A stretch of DNA of 33,254 nucleotides from Akkermansia sp. (GCA_017398355.1 JAFQGD010000005.1:1-33254), one strand, 5' to 3'. Positions 15,616 to 23,826 are shown, numbered from the stretch's first letter. A program made the numbers and translations. Notes: generated from the sequence alone by a model not told the origin.

Positions 15616-16641
15616 ATGAAGATTAAGACTGCACTACTCGCCGCGGCTCTTGCCGTGCCTGCTCTTGCAACGACAACTCCCGCAGCTCCGGCTGCTGATA
15701 AGTACGATGGTGTGAAGCCCGTATCTGCCAAGCGTCTTTCCGGCGCGTTGCAGGTGGGTTACGCTACCAACTATACCGGCCGTGGTTATGTGGTGTCTCA
15801 CTCCGTAGCGCAGGGTGACAGCGTCATCAACACCGGCTTGAAGCTGAACTATGATTTTGGTAAAGAGAAGCTGTGGAGCGCCTCCATTACACTGGCATAC
15901 AATGTTCCGACCTCCGGTCACACCTTGTATGGTAATCCGAATGCTAGCGTTAAAACGATAGCAGGGAAATTGATGATGGGTGGTATGCCATATGAGCAAG
16001 CTATGGCGCACGCGCAAGCTGCTTATGGCAAGGTAAAGATTAAGCAGCTCAACATCGAGAATGAGTTTGCCGTCATCACGGCGATGAACTACACGCCCAA
16101 GAGCGAGCTGTGGAATGTGAGCTTTGGCCACGATTACATTCACGGTGGTTTGATTGGTGTGATGGTGAAGCACTACGCTAAGGATGGTGCCTCCAGCGCT
16201 AACGAGTTCTTCATCCACCCTGAGTGGACCCCCTACAAGTGGCTTTCCGTAGGTGTGAAGACCAGCTACAGTGCTTCCGGTATCTGCGGTTGGTGGTTTG
16301 AGCCCACCGTCACCCTGAAGGCTCCCATCGTGGGTACGCCGGAGGATATCAAGGTGGCGGGTGTGCTGACCTTTGGTATGTCCGCTGCTGCCAAGTACTT
16401 CGACAACGGGCACTATGCATGCGATAACGGTGCACAGGCATTCTACATCAAGTTCCAGACACCTTGGTTTGCCAAGAAGAACCTTATCATCACTCCCGGT
16501 GTGAGCTTCAACTGGGCCGGCCCCGGTGCTCTTGCTGCCAACAAGTGCTCTGAGTTCCGCGAATACTCCGGCAACTTCTACAACTACCCCTTCCGTAACT
16601 TCGGTGTGGTGGGTAGCCTGAGCGTGACTTACACATTCTAA
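15616..16641 (+). CDS. Putative outer-membrane beta-barrel (porin-like) protein
   Basis: A 341-residue protein with a clear Sec signal peptide (MKIKTALLAAALAVPALA, likely cut after ALA). Alternating, aromatic-rich strands follow (for example LQVGYATNYTGRGYVV and LWSASITLAYNVP), and the protein ends in SLSVTYTF with the terminal Phe typical of outer-membrane barrels. Its opening strand, with YxTNYxxRG, resembles TorF-like or uncharacterised Verrucomicrobia barrels; the substrate is unknown. I chose the ATG at 15616 over an in-frame ATG at 15568 because it begins the signal peptide. No Shine-Dalgarno is visible. The strong promoter suggests high expression, as is usual for an abundant surface protein. 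Confidence 0.72.
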   Translation: MKIKTALLAAALAVPALATTTPAAPAADKYDGVKPVSAKRLSGALQVGYATNYTGRGYVVSHSVAQGDSVINTGLKLNYDFGKEKLWSASITLAYNVPTSGHTLYGNPNASVKTIAGKLMMGGMPYEQAMAHAQAAYGKVKIKQLNIENEFAVITAMNYTPKSELWNVSFGHDYIHGGLIGVMVKHYAKDGASSANEFFIHPEWTPYKWLSVGVKTSYSASGICGWWFEPTVTLKAPIVGTPEDIKVAGVLTFGMSAAAKYFDNGHYACDNGAQAFYIKFQTPWFAKKNLIITPGVSFNWAGPGALAANKCSEFREYSGNFYNYPFRNFGVVGSLSVTYTF

Positions 16642-16656
16642 TTCTTCTGAGTCATT

Positions 16657-16670
16657 TTTGGCTCGCCAAA
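16657..16670. promoter_or_regulatory. Palindrome TTTGGC-TC-GCCAAA, possible operator
   Basis: A perfect 6+6 inverted repeat occupies the -35 region of the promoter whose -10 is at 16685-16690. Its position suits a repressor or activator site. The T-run is on the wrong side for a plus-strand terminator. Confidence 0.45.
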
Positions 16671-16681
16671 CGCGGGTAGCG

Positions 16682-16690
16682 TGTTATAAT
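16682..16690 (+). promoter_or_regulatory. Extended -10 promoter of the acyl-ligase gene
   Basis: TGT-TATAAT is a perfect extended -10 with no good -35 at the normal distance. The start site would be near 16697, leaving a leader of about 105 bases. Confidence 0.55.
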
Positions 16691-16711
16691 ACACAAAAGC
16701 CCGCAGCGTGG

Positions 16712-16747
16712 GAAACCGCTCTGCCGTGGATAAGGTAGAGCGGTTTC
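16712..16747 (+). other. Strong hairpin in the 5' leader of the acyl-ligase gene
   Basis: An 11-bp perfect stem (GAAACCGCTCT with AGAGCGGTTTC) extends by a G-U and two G-C pairs to 14 bp around an 8-base loop. It lies between the TATAAT and the ATG at 16803. It is followed by CTGCGTG instead of a T-run, so it is a poor classical terminator. It could be an attenuator, a stability element, or the terminator of the upstream barrel gene. Confidence 0.5.
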
Positions 16748-16802
16748 TGCGTGATACCTCTCTCTTACACACACTCTCTCACCCTTTCATACATACATTA
16801 TT

Positions 16803-18980
16803 ATGGCACAGCTGAACGTACATGGTCAGGAAAATATCGTGCAGCCCGGGTTTTACATGCCCAACAGGCTGAGCATTGATGCCGGCAAGGCGCTGCACCA
16901 CTTATTGCAGGGCAAAGTTTGCTACTTGGTAGACCCAACCTTCCCGCCGGCTCCGGAGATAATGGAATATCTGAAGAGCAAGGATATATCCATCGAATAC
17001 TTTGATTTTCGCCACACAACGTCCCGTGCCGTGCGTGAGCAGATTCTCAACCGCATGCAGCAGGGGCTTAGCGTGGTGTTCCTGCCGGGGCTGATTGCGA
17101 AGGTGCGTGGCACAATGGCCGATGTGCCCTCACCTTTCCTCTCCAATGTGGGTAGCTTGCACATTTCCCCTGTACCGGTGTTCTTGGGGCATTATAATGA
17201 CGATGATATCAATGCTTTGTACTCCAACGGCAATGTACCGGCCACGCGAGAGGAATTGTGGATTATGCCGCAGCTGCGCCCCGGTCCTCAAACGGGTGAG
17301 CGTCTGCTGAGTGCCTGGTTGGAGAAGAGTGCAGAATTGTTCTCTGCCAATCCGTTCCTGAAACGCTCGGTGACCACGGAGTTGGTGCGCGCCATGAAGG
17401 CCAATCCGAAGGTGGAAGTGGTGGACGGCATGACGGGCAACCCGCTGCCGAACTTCAAGCTGCTGGGTGTATCTATGACGGTGGCCAAGCTACTGCGCAA
17501 GAGGGATGATGAGCGCATTGGTGTGATCTTGCCCCCCGGCCCCGGCGGCACGATTGCCACACTGTCCTGCTTACTGGCAGGGATGACCCCGGTGTTGATT
17601 AACTACGCTTCTTCTCGTGAGGCTTTTGAAAGCACCGTGCGCCAGGCCGGGCTCAAGACTTTTATCACGGCGCGCAAGTTCATGCAGAAGCTCACCACTT
17701 TCCCCTGGCCGCCGGAAGAACAGTTGATTTTGGTGGAAGACCTACTCAAGAATCTTTCCAAGGCCAGCCTCATCAGCAATGTGATGATGGCCAAGATGGC
17801 ACCTGCCAACATGATTTGCCGCATGTTCAATACGGATGCCCGCTGTGATGGCGCCGAGTGCGTGATGCTCTTTACTAGTGGCTCCTCCGGTGAGCCGAAG
17901 GGGGTGACGCTGACCCACCGCATGGTGTTGGCCAACGTGGCCCAGTGCGCTGCTCGCTTGGATTTGACAGATGCCAAGTTCCTGGCCAGCTTGCCCATTT
18001 TCCATAGCTTCGGCCTTACCGTGACAATGATGCTGCCGCTGTTGACCGGGCATCCTTTCTATGCATATCCCAACCCCACGGATGCACGCAACCTGTGTGA
18101 AATCATCAGGAAGCATGGCATTACCCTTGTGTGCGCCACGCCTACCTTTGCCCGTGGCATGCTGCGCCGAGCAGAGGAAGGCAATTTTGCCACCGTACGC
18201 CAATTTGTGGTGGGGGCAGAGAAACTGCAACCCGATTTGGAGGATGAGTTCATGAACCGCCACGGAGTCGGCCTGCTGGAGGGCTACGGCCTGACGGAAG
18301 CTGCCCCTGTGTGTGCTGCTAACATGCCTGATGCACCCATGGTGGAGGGCTCCAAGTTCTATGTACCCGGTACCCGCAAGCGCAGTATTGGCGCACCGTT
18401 GCCCGGTATTGCCGTGCGCATTACTGATGTGGATGATGATACCAAGATTCTGCCCCTCACAGAGCGTGGCATGATTTGGATTAAGGGCTCCAACGTGTTT
18501 AATGGCTATGTGGGTCGCCCCGAGATGAATGCCGAAATCTTCGACAACGGCTGGTTCAAGACCGGCGATATCGGCCAGATGGATCTCAACGGCTTCATCA
18601 CCCTGGGTGGCCGCCTCTCACGCTTCTCCAAAATTGGCGGCGAAATGGTGCCCCACGAAGGCGTGGAGCTGGCTATCAGCCAGGCTTTGAACCTCAACCC
18701 CGAAGAAGGCGTACAAATCGCCGTGACGGGCGTGAGCGATGCTCAGAAGGGTGAAGCCTTGGTGTTGCTCTCTGCGCTGCCCCAGCACCAGCGTAGCTCT
18801 GAGGAAAAGGAAATCCTGACCTCTATCCGCAATATCCTCATCGAGCGCCAGATGCCCAATCTCTGGGCTCCCAAGTATCTGGTGCCGGTGGAAGCCATCC
18901 CCACTCTGCCGACCGGCAAGCTCGACCTGCGTGGCTGCAAACTGCTGGCAGACGAAGCCCTGTGGGAGCTGAATAACTAA
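16803..18980 (+). CDS. AMP-dependent acyl ligase (Aas / acyl-ACP synthetase-like) with a degenerate acyltransferase-like N-terminus
   Basis: This 725-residue enzyme should activate a fatty acid with ATP to an acyl-AMP and pass it to ACP, CoA or a lysophospholipid. ANL superfamily motifs are present: FTSGSSGEPKG (residues 357-367), HSFGLT, GYGLTEAAP (494-502), the GWFKTGD loop with Asp589, and the C-terminal catalytic Lys in LPTGKLDLRG (K706). The closest architecture I recognise is E. coli Aas, which joins a PlsC acyltransferase to this ligase. Here the first ~190 residues have PlsC-like spacing (VVFLPGLIAK, then SPVPVFLGHY), but I see no HxxxxD catalytic motif, so that half is probably inactive or only structural. 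The exact acceptor is unknown. The ATG at 16803 has no Shine-Dalgarno. Confidence 0.85.
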   Translation: MAQLNVHGQENIVQPGFYMPNRLSIDAGKALHHLLQGKVCYLVDPTFPPAPEIMEYLKSKDISIEYFDFRHTTSRAVREQILNRMQQGLSVVFLPGLIAKVRGTMADVPSPFLSNVGSLHISPVPVFLGHYNDDDINALYSNGNVPATREELWIMPQLRPGPQTGERLLSAWLEKSAELFSANPFLKRSVTTELVRAMKANPKVEVVDGMTGNPLPNFKLLGVSMTVAKLLRKRDDERIGVILPPGPGGTIATLSCLLAGMTPVLINYASSREAFESTVRQAGLKTFITARKFMQKLTTFPWPPEEQLILVEDLLKNLSKASLISNVMMAKMAPANMICRMFNTDARCDGAECVMLFTSGSSGEPKGVTLTHRMVLANVAQCAARLDLTDAKFLASLPIFHSFGLTVTMMLPLLTGHPFYAYPNPTDARNLCEIIRKHGITLVCATPTFARGMLRRAEEGNFATVRQFVVGAEKLQPDLEDEFMNRHGVGLLEGYGLTEAAPVCAANMPDAPMVEGSKFYVPGTRKRSIGAPLPGIAVRITDVDDDTKILPLTERGMIWIKGSNVFNGYVGRPEMNAEIFDNGWFKTGDIGQMDLNGFITLGGRLSRFSKIGGEMVPHEGVELAISQALNLNPEEGVQIAVTGVSDAQKGEALVLLSALPQHQRSSEEKEILTSIRNILIERQMPNLWAPKYLVPVEAIPTLPTGKLDLRGCKLLADEALWELNN

Positions 18981-19007
18981 GCTCCGCTACGGTACACTTT
19001 CTTACAC

Positions 19008-19048
19008 CGCCGCGAGTCTCCCATGCGCGAGGCTCGCGGCGTTTTTTT
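19008..19048 (+). terminator. Rho-independent terminator of the acyl-ligase gene
   Basis: A 13-bp GC-rich stem (19008-19020 with 19029-19041, one G-U pair, 8-base loop) is followed by seven T, 27 bases after the stop codon. Confidence 0.93.
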
Positions 19049-19069
19049 CTCTTCCCATCTGCACAGGGA

Positions 19070-19117
19070 GTGAGGAATGATTGCATATTTCAAATGGAGG
19101 GAAGCTTGCCCGCGCGG
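19070..19117. repeat. Dispersed extragenic repeat, copy 2
   Basis: GTGAGGAATGA, then CATATTTCAAATGGAGGG and a TGCCCGCGCGG tail, parallels the copy at 15201-15264 in motif order. It lies directly after the acyl-ligase terminator. Confidence 0.5.
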
Positions 19118-19123
19118 TTTTTT

Positions 19124-19173
19124 TGATGAAGAACCCTCAAGGAGGATAGTGAAGAACGCCCTAGCGGGTGTAA
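19124..19173 (-). repeat. Orphan, degenerate two-unit hairpin array
   Basis: GATGAAGAAC (19125-19134) precedes CCTC-AAG-GAGG (19135-19145). AGTGAAGAAC (19148-19157) precedes CGCCC-TAGC-GGGTG (19157-19170), followed by TAA. Linker and second hairpin match the right array near pgk (CGCCC-TACC-GGGCG), in the same orientation as that array. No four-helix-bundle gene accompanies it. Confidence 0.7.
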
Positions 19174-19216
19174 CGGAGTGAAAATGGAGAAAAAAGAAAA
19201 AAAATTCAGAAATGGA

Positions 19217-19245
19217 TTGACAAATGGGGTGTATTAGAGTGTACT
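19217..19245 (+). promoter_or_regulatory. Promoter of the dcw cluster (Pmra)
   Basis: A consensus TTGACA (19217-19222), a 17-base spacer and TGTACT (19240-19245). The predicted start near 19252 gives a leader of about 22 bases to the mraZ ATG at 19274. Confidence 0.7.
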
Positions 19246-19266
19246 AGGGGTACGGCGAAGTGTACG
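19226..19266 (+). promoter_or_regulatory. Direct repeats, likely MraZ operator
   Basis: Four related GTGTA/GGGTA motifs lie at a 10-11-base spacing: GGTGTATTAG (19228), AGTGTACTAG (19238), GGGTACGGCG (19248) and AGTGTACGCA (19259). They cover the -10 and start region. MraZ is known to repress its own operon through tandem direct repeats of about 10-base period (TGGGN in E. coli, AAAGTG-type in mycoplasmas), so autorepression is likely. Confidence 0.65.
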
Positions 19267-19273
19267 CAGAAGG

Positions 19274-19744
19274 ATGATAAATGAATCAACAGTGATGTTC
19301 ACGGGCAACGTGACGCATAAGCTGGACCCCAAGAGCAGAGTGGCGGTTCCGGCCGGGTGGCGTGCAGCCCAAGGGCAGACCTTGATTCTGATTGATGCAA
19401 GCAGTGAGAGTTACCGCATCTTGAAGTGTTACACCAAGGAAGCATTCGCCGAAAAAATGACCACAATCCGCATCCAGGCAGAGGCACAAGGAATCAGCCC
19501 GGGCGAGATTGATTTGTACGTTGGTAAGATTACCGGGTGCAGCTTTGAGGCAGAGGTGAGCACGCAAGGTAAATTGCTGATACCCAAGAAGCAGCGCGAG
19601 CGCATAGGATTGGTGGAAAATGCCACCATTGTGGGTCGTGGAGCTTACTTTGAGATATGGAAACCGGAGGACTTCGAGGCGACAAATGCGCCGGAAGTTC
19701 TTGGCCGCCTGAAGCTTGACCAGATGTTCCACATCCTCTCATGA
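19274..19744 (+). CDS. mraZ: MraZ transcriptional regulator
   Basis: Ring-forming DNA-binding protein of the SpoVT/AbrB fold and usual first gene of the dcw cluster, where it represses its own promoter. The 156 residues contain both half-domains: HKLDPKSRVAVPAGWR near the N-terminus and STQGKLLIPKKQRERIGL near residue 98, each with the D/E-x-K/GR/L-P core. The start is uncertain. ATG 19274 gives MINESTV before the family-typical MFTGN; ATG 19295 would begin exactly there. AAGG sits immediately before 19274, too close for a normal Shine-Dalgarno. The stop codon overlaps the next start as ATGA. Confidence 0.95.
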   Translation: MINESTVMFTGNVTHKLDPKSRVAVPAGWRAAQGQTLILIDASSESYRILKCYTKEAFAEKMTTIRIQAEAQGISPGEIDLYVGKITGCSFEAEVSTQGKLLIPKKQRERIGLVENATIVGRGAYFEIWKPEDFEATNAPEVLGRLKLDQMFHILS

Positions 19745-21216
19745 ATGCCCCCGGAACAGTCGTGTATGCCGGGCAACAGGAGCCGGTTGGAATCTGTTAC
19801 CGCATCGTGATGTGGGAGGCCGATGCCTTGCCACAAAGCAGCTTGGAAGAGTGGAAAGATGCCCGCAAGGATTTGATGGCTGCCATGAGAGATGCCGGTA
19901 TCAAAGGCGCTCGTGGTAAGTTGTCCGGGCTGGAAAAAGAGCTGCATGAGCTGAATTGTCGAGTGATAGAAGGGCCTTTGGCCACGTGCCCGCGCCGCGC
20001 CCTTACGTGTACGCGCGCAAACGCGCTCGCGTTGTTGCTGGCCGCAGAGGAAGGCGTGTTGGGCTTCCGCGTGGGTGCTTGTAGCGTGGAAGTGCTGCTA
20101 CAAGCCGGTGAAGAGTGTGACCTGGTTGCCATGCAGGAAAGCTGGAAGCGGAGCACGGAAGGCGTGGAGTGGTGCAGCGATGCTATCTGCGAGGCTATGA
20201 TGCCTGCTGCGGCTGCACGTTTGCAGGCCGAGTACCGCGCAGCTGATACGCTGAGCGAAACAATTGCAGAGGAAGAAGCTGTTACCGATTTAGAGTTGTC
20301 GCCCTTCCACCACGTGACGGTACTGGCTCGCGAAGCTGTGGAGGCGCTGCAGCCCGCAGAGGGGCGCGTGATGGTGGATGCTACCTTGGGCGGCGGGGGC
20401 CACAGCGAGCTGATGCTGCAGGCCGGGGCAGAAGTGTGGGGAATAGACCAAGACCCGGCTGCGAGAGCAGCCGCCAAGCGGCGCTTGGCACCTTTCGGCG
20501 ATAAGCTGCATGTGGTGGCCGGCAATTTCCGCAATGCGGTAGCGTTGTTGCAGGAACGCGGTGTGCAGAGTGTGGATGGCCTGCTGGCTGATATTGGCAT
20601 TTCCTCTCCCCAGGTAGATTGCGCAGAACGCGGTTTCTCTTTCCTGAACGAAGGGCCGCTGGATATGCGCATGAACCCGGCAGCGGAGCGCAGCGCGGCA
20701 GACATTGTGAACACGGCTGCTGAAAGCGAGCTGGCCGATATCCTGTGGCAATATGGAGAGGAGCGCGCCAGCCGCGCCATTGCCCGCCGTATTGTGCAGG
20801 AGCGCAGCAAAGCTCCGATTACGACCACCACGCAGTTGGCGGATATTATTGCCACGGTGCTTCCACGCAAGGGCAAACAGCACCCGGCTACCCGTAGCTT
20901 CCAGGCGTTGCGCATCGCTGTGAATGATGAGCTGGGCGCCCTGGCAGATTTGCTGCACACCGGGCTGAGCTTGCTGCGCAGTGGCGGGCGGTTTGCCATC
21001 ATCACTTTCCATAGCTTGGAAGACCGCGCCGTGAAACGCTTCTTTGAGCAGGTGACACGCCCGGAAATCGACCGCCCGGAGTGGCCCGCCCCGCGCCCGA
21101 ACCCGGACTATGCTGCCAAGCTCGTTTTCCGTAAACCTATCACCGCCGGCGAGGCAGAACTGAGTGCCAATCCTCGCTCTCGCAGTGCCAAGCTGCGTGT
21201 TATCGAAAAACTTTAA
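19741..21216 (+). CDS. rsmH: 16S rRNA m4C1402 methyltransferase RsmH with a long N-terminal extension
   Basis: RsmH methylates N4 of C1402 in the ribosomal decoding centre using S-adenosylmethionine. The catalytic part starts near residue 186 (LSPFHHVTVLAREAVEAL). It shows VDATLGGGGHS (residues 212-222, SAM loop), GIDQDPAA, ADIGISSPQVD, FSFLNEGPLDMRM and the ITFHSLEDRAVKRFF signature. This ~306-residue part equals a normal RsmH. Residues 1-185 are an extra region that I do not recognise: an alpha/beta-looking stretch with about eight cysteines and a helical linker. The ATG at 19741 overlaps the mraZ stop (ATGA), which supports translation of the extension. If a later start is used, mraZ would be followed by a gap of several hundred bases with no other gene. 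Confidence 0.93.
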   Translation: MNAPGTVVYAGQQEPVGICYRIVMWEADALPQSSLEEWKDARKDLMAAMRDAGIKGARGKLSGLEKELHELNCRVIEGPLATCPRRALTCTRANALALLLAAEEGVLGFRVGACSVEVLLQAGEECDLVAMQESWKRSTEGVEWCSDAICEAMMPAAAARLQAEYRAADTLSETIAEEEAVTDLELSPFHHVTVLAREAVEALQPAEGRVMVDATLGGGGHSELMLQAGAEVWGIDQDPAARAAAKRRLAPFGDKLHVVAGNFRNAVALLQERGVQSVDGLLADIGISSPQVDCAERGFSFLNEGPLDMRMNPAAERSAADIVNTAAESELADILWQYGEERASRAIARRIVQERSKAPITTTTQLADIIATVLPRKGKQHPATRSFQALRIAVNDELGALADLLHTGLSLLRSGGRFAIITFHSLEDRAVKRFFEQVTRPEIDRPEWPAPRPNPDYAAKLVFRKPITAGEAELSANPRSRSAKLRVIEKL

Positions 21217-21241
21217 TCCCCATATATCCCCTCTCTACACA

Positions 21242-21598
21242 ATGTCCAGCAATACCGTAACATCTTCTCGCTATTCTCAGCGCGTGAACTTCGCCGTTCT
21301 CGTGTGGATGGTATTCTTTGCCGTACTGGCTTGCACCGGTGGTGTAACTTACGCTGTGTTCAAAAATGAACAGGTGGCTGTGCGTACCGAAATCAGCAAG
21401 TTGCAGCGCGAAGCGTCTGTGTGCCGTATGAATGCCAACCAATACCGCGCCAAAACAAATGCCCTCACCAACCGCTGGGCCATGCGCGACCGCCTCAGCC
21501 AGGATGGCTCCACCCTGCGTGATATTGACCGCGGGCAAATCGAAATTGCCCGTAGCCGCCGCGATGCAGACCGCATGAGTGCTACCGCCTCCCGTTAA
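21242..21598 (+). CDS. ftsL: FtsL-like divisome protein
   Basis: A small bitopic membrane protein of 118 residues: a short cytoplasmic tail, one transmembrane helix (about 15-40, FAVLVWMVFFAVLACTGGV) and a helical, probably coiled-coil periplasmic part (EQVAVRTEISKLQREASVC and beyond). Sequence identity to FtsL is low, as is normal, so the call rests on topology, size and position between rsmH and ftsI. FtsL-type proteins join the FtsQLB complex that activates FtsW/FtsI. The ATG at 21242 was chosen because the membrane helix then sits near the N-terminus; an in-frame ATG at 21164 overlaps rsmH. Confidence 0.75.
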   Translation: MSSNTVTSSRYSQRVNFAVLVWMVFFAVLACTGGVTYAVFKNEQVAVRTEISKLQREASVCRMNANQYRAKTNALTNRWAMRDRLSQDGSTLRDIDRGQIEIARSRRDADRMSATASR

Positions 21599-21621
21599 TC
21601 CTCACTCCCCCCCATTAAGCC

Positions 21622-23826
21622 ATGAAAACGAAAGTGCCATTTACACGACGCTGCGTATTGTTGGTGCTGGTGATACTCTCCGTATCCTGTCTGGTAGCAT
21701 GGCGTTTGGTGGAATTGCATGTGGTGGATTCCGGCAACCGCAGCAGCATTGCGGCAGATGAGCTGATTGAAAAGGAACGCATCCCGGCTCAGCGCGGTAT
21801 CATCATGGACCGTCATGAGGAAATCCTGACCAACAACCTGCAAAGCGCAGAATTGGTGGCAGACCGCTACCACTTGCGTGAGATAACAGCTGTGGTGGAC
21901 GGCTTGGCCTATAATCAAGCTATTCACAGCGAGGATTGGAACAAAGATGAAGACCCCGTGCGCCGCCGTAAGCTCGTGCAGCGCAAGCGCGCCGAGTTGA
22001 TGGACAATGCCACGCGCAAGCTCTCCCAAGAGGAAAAAGAAGCATTGCGGCGCGAAATTGCGCCGAATGATGCACGCGCCAACCGCTTGTTGGATTATGA
22101 CCCTGCCGTGTGCGAGTATTACTACCAGCTGCATGATCAGTTGGTAGCAGAGATTTTGTACCCCTTCCTCTCTCACGTGGAAGTGAACGATTCGCAGAAG
22201 GATGCCAAGGGGAAAGAAGCGACTGCTCCGCGTTTCATGACCCGCGAGGATATCATTGAAAAGATAGCTCAACCGGCAGTAGCGGCATACAACAAGGAAG
22301 CCAAGGCCAAGGGTGAACCTACCCGCTCCTACCGCAACCAGATTATTTTGGCTCGCGGGCTGAATCAGGATACTGCGGAGAAAATCAAGGCAGCGCTTTC
22401 GCAGGCGAGGGTGCGCGGTATCATGGTGCAATCGGATTTGCGCCGTTCGTATGTGATGCCGGAGCTGCTCTCGCATGTGTTGGGCTATGTGGACCATGAA
22501 AATAAGGGTGTGAGCGGTGTAGAGGCGTATTTCCAAAGCTATCTTGCCGGTGTGGATGGCATGCGCGAATACCGTCACAATGCGCGTGGCCAAGTTTTGC
22601 CCAACGAAGATGACCGCTACATGGCACCTAAACATGGCTTGAATCTGCGCCTCACCATTGATATGCGCTTGCAGACAATATGCGAGCAAGAGCTGGATAA
22701 GGGGATGCGCCACTTCCGCGCACGCAATGGCTGTATGATTGTGGTGGAACCCCGCACGGGTGATATCTTGGCTATGGCAAGCCGCCCATCGTTCAACCTG
22801 AATACCAAAGATGTCATTACCCCGAAAGGCACGTTCAAGCGTGGTAAGCTTAAGACGGATGATGGCAAATTGATAACAGGCGATTTTAATTTCGCGTGCC
22901 AGACGCGGTATGAGCCCGGTTCTACCTTCAAGGTGATAGGGGTGGCTACAGCTATTGATAAGTGTGGGAAGAGTATTCACACCCCGGTGAACTGTGCGCA
23001 TTTTAAGGCAATTCCTAAAAGCAAGACAATTAACGACGGCCGATTCCATTATGGAACATTGTCTATGGGGGATGTGTTGAAGAAATCCAGTAACCCCGGA
23101 GCGGCGCGTATTGCTATGTATATGTGCGGATGGCCGAATTTTAAAGAGTATGTCCAGCGCTTTGGGTTGGATAAACCCATCGGCTTGGAGCTCCCCAGTG
23201 GTGGTGCATGCCTGATGGCCGACGGCAGAAATATAGTGGATTTCTCGCGTATTGCATACGGCTATTCCGTGTCTGTTTCGCCCTTGCACATGGCGATGGT
23301 GTACGCGACAATTGCCAATGATGGTGTACGCATGAAACCGCGTCTTATTGACAAAATCATCGCAGCGGACGGTACGGTGTACGATGAGTGCAAACCGGTG
23401 GAGGTGATGCGCGTCTTAAAACCACAGACTGCAAGAGATTTGCGCTCCGCTCTCTTCTCTGTGACCCAGACAGGTGGTACGAGCGGGCGTGGTACGGCAT
23501 TGGCCGCACATATCCCCGGTTTCCGCATTGGCGGCAAGACCGGCACAGCCAAGAAGGTGAAAGCAAGTGGCGGATACTACGAAGGATTGTACACGGTTTC
23601 CTTTGCCGGTGTGTTGCCGATTGATGACCCTCAATTAGTGGTGATGACGGTGATTGATGAGCCGCATCCGACGGATTGCAACGCATCCGGCGGTACTGTG
23701 GCAGCACCTATTTTCCGTGCAGCAGCTGAGCGTTTTATTGAGGTGCTCAACATCCCGCCGTCAGACCCTGAAGAATACGAAAAATACCAATCCAGCAAGC
23801 AGGATAAAGCTACTGCCAAACAATAA
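21622..23826 (+). CDS. ftsI: Penicillin-binding protein, septal D,D-transpeptidase (FtsI/PBP3 class B)
   Basis: Crosslinks septal peptidoglycan in the periplasm. The 734 residues comprise a signal anchor (about 9-28), the pedestal domain with IPAQRGIIMDRHEEIL, the GVEAYFQSYLAGVDG segment, and a transpeptidase domain with all three active-site motifs: STFK (Ser434, Lys437), SSN (489-491) and KTGT (639-642). It is longer than E. coli FtsI (588) because of an enlarged N-terminal domain rich in charged helices (about residues 95-250). No PASTA domain is present. The gene sits 23 bases after ftsL and shortly before murE, the classic order. No Shine-Dalgarno is visible. Confidence 0.94.
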   Translation: MKTKVPFTRRCVLLVLVILSVSCLVAWRLVELHVVDSGNRSSIAADELIEKERIPAQRGIIMDRHEEILTNNLQSAELVADRYHLREITAVVDGLAYNQAIHSEDWNKDEDPVRRRKLVQRKRAELMDNATRKLSQEEKEALRREIAPNDARANRLLDYDPAVCEYYYQLHDQLVAEILYPFLSHVEVNDSQKDAKGKEATAPRFMTREDIIEKIAQPAVAAYNKEAKAKGEPTRSYRNQIILARGLNQDTAEKIKAALSQARVRGIMVQSDLRRSYVMPELLSHVLGYVDHENKGVSGVEAYFQSYLAGVDGMREYRHNARGQVLPNEDDRYMAPKHGLNLRLTIDMRLQTICEQELDKGMRHFRARNGCMIVVEPRTGDILAMASRPSFNLNTKDVITPKGTFKRGKLKTDDGKLITGDFNFACQTRYEPGSTFKVIGVATAIDKCGKSIHTPVNCAHFKAIPKSKTINDGRFHYGTLSMGDVLKKSSNPGAARIAMYMCGWPNFKEYVQRFGLDKPIGLELPSGGACLMADGRNIVDFSRIAYGYSVSVSPLHMAMVYATIANDGVRMKPRLIDKIIAADGTVYDECKPVEVMRVLKPQTARDLRSALFSVTQTGGTSGRGTALAAHIPGFRIGGKTGTAKKVKASGGYYEGLYTVSFAGVLPIDDPQLVVMTVIDEPHPTDCNASGGTVAAPIFRAAAERFIEVLNIPPSDPEEYEKYQSSKQDKATAKQ

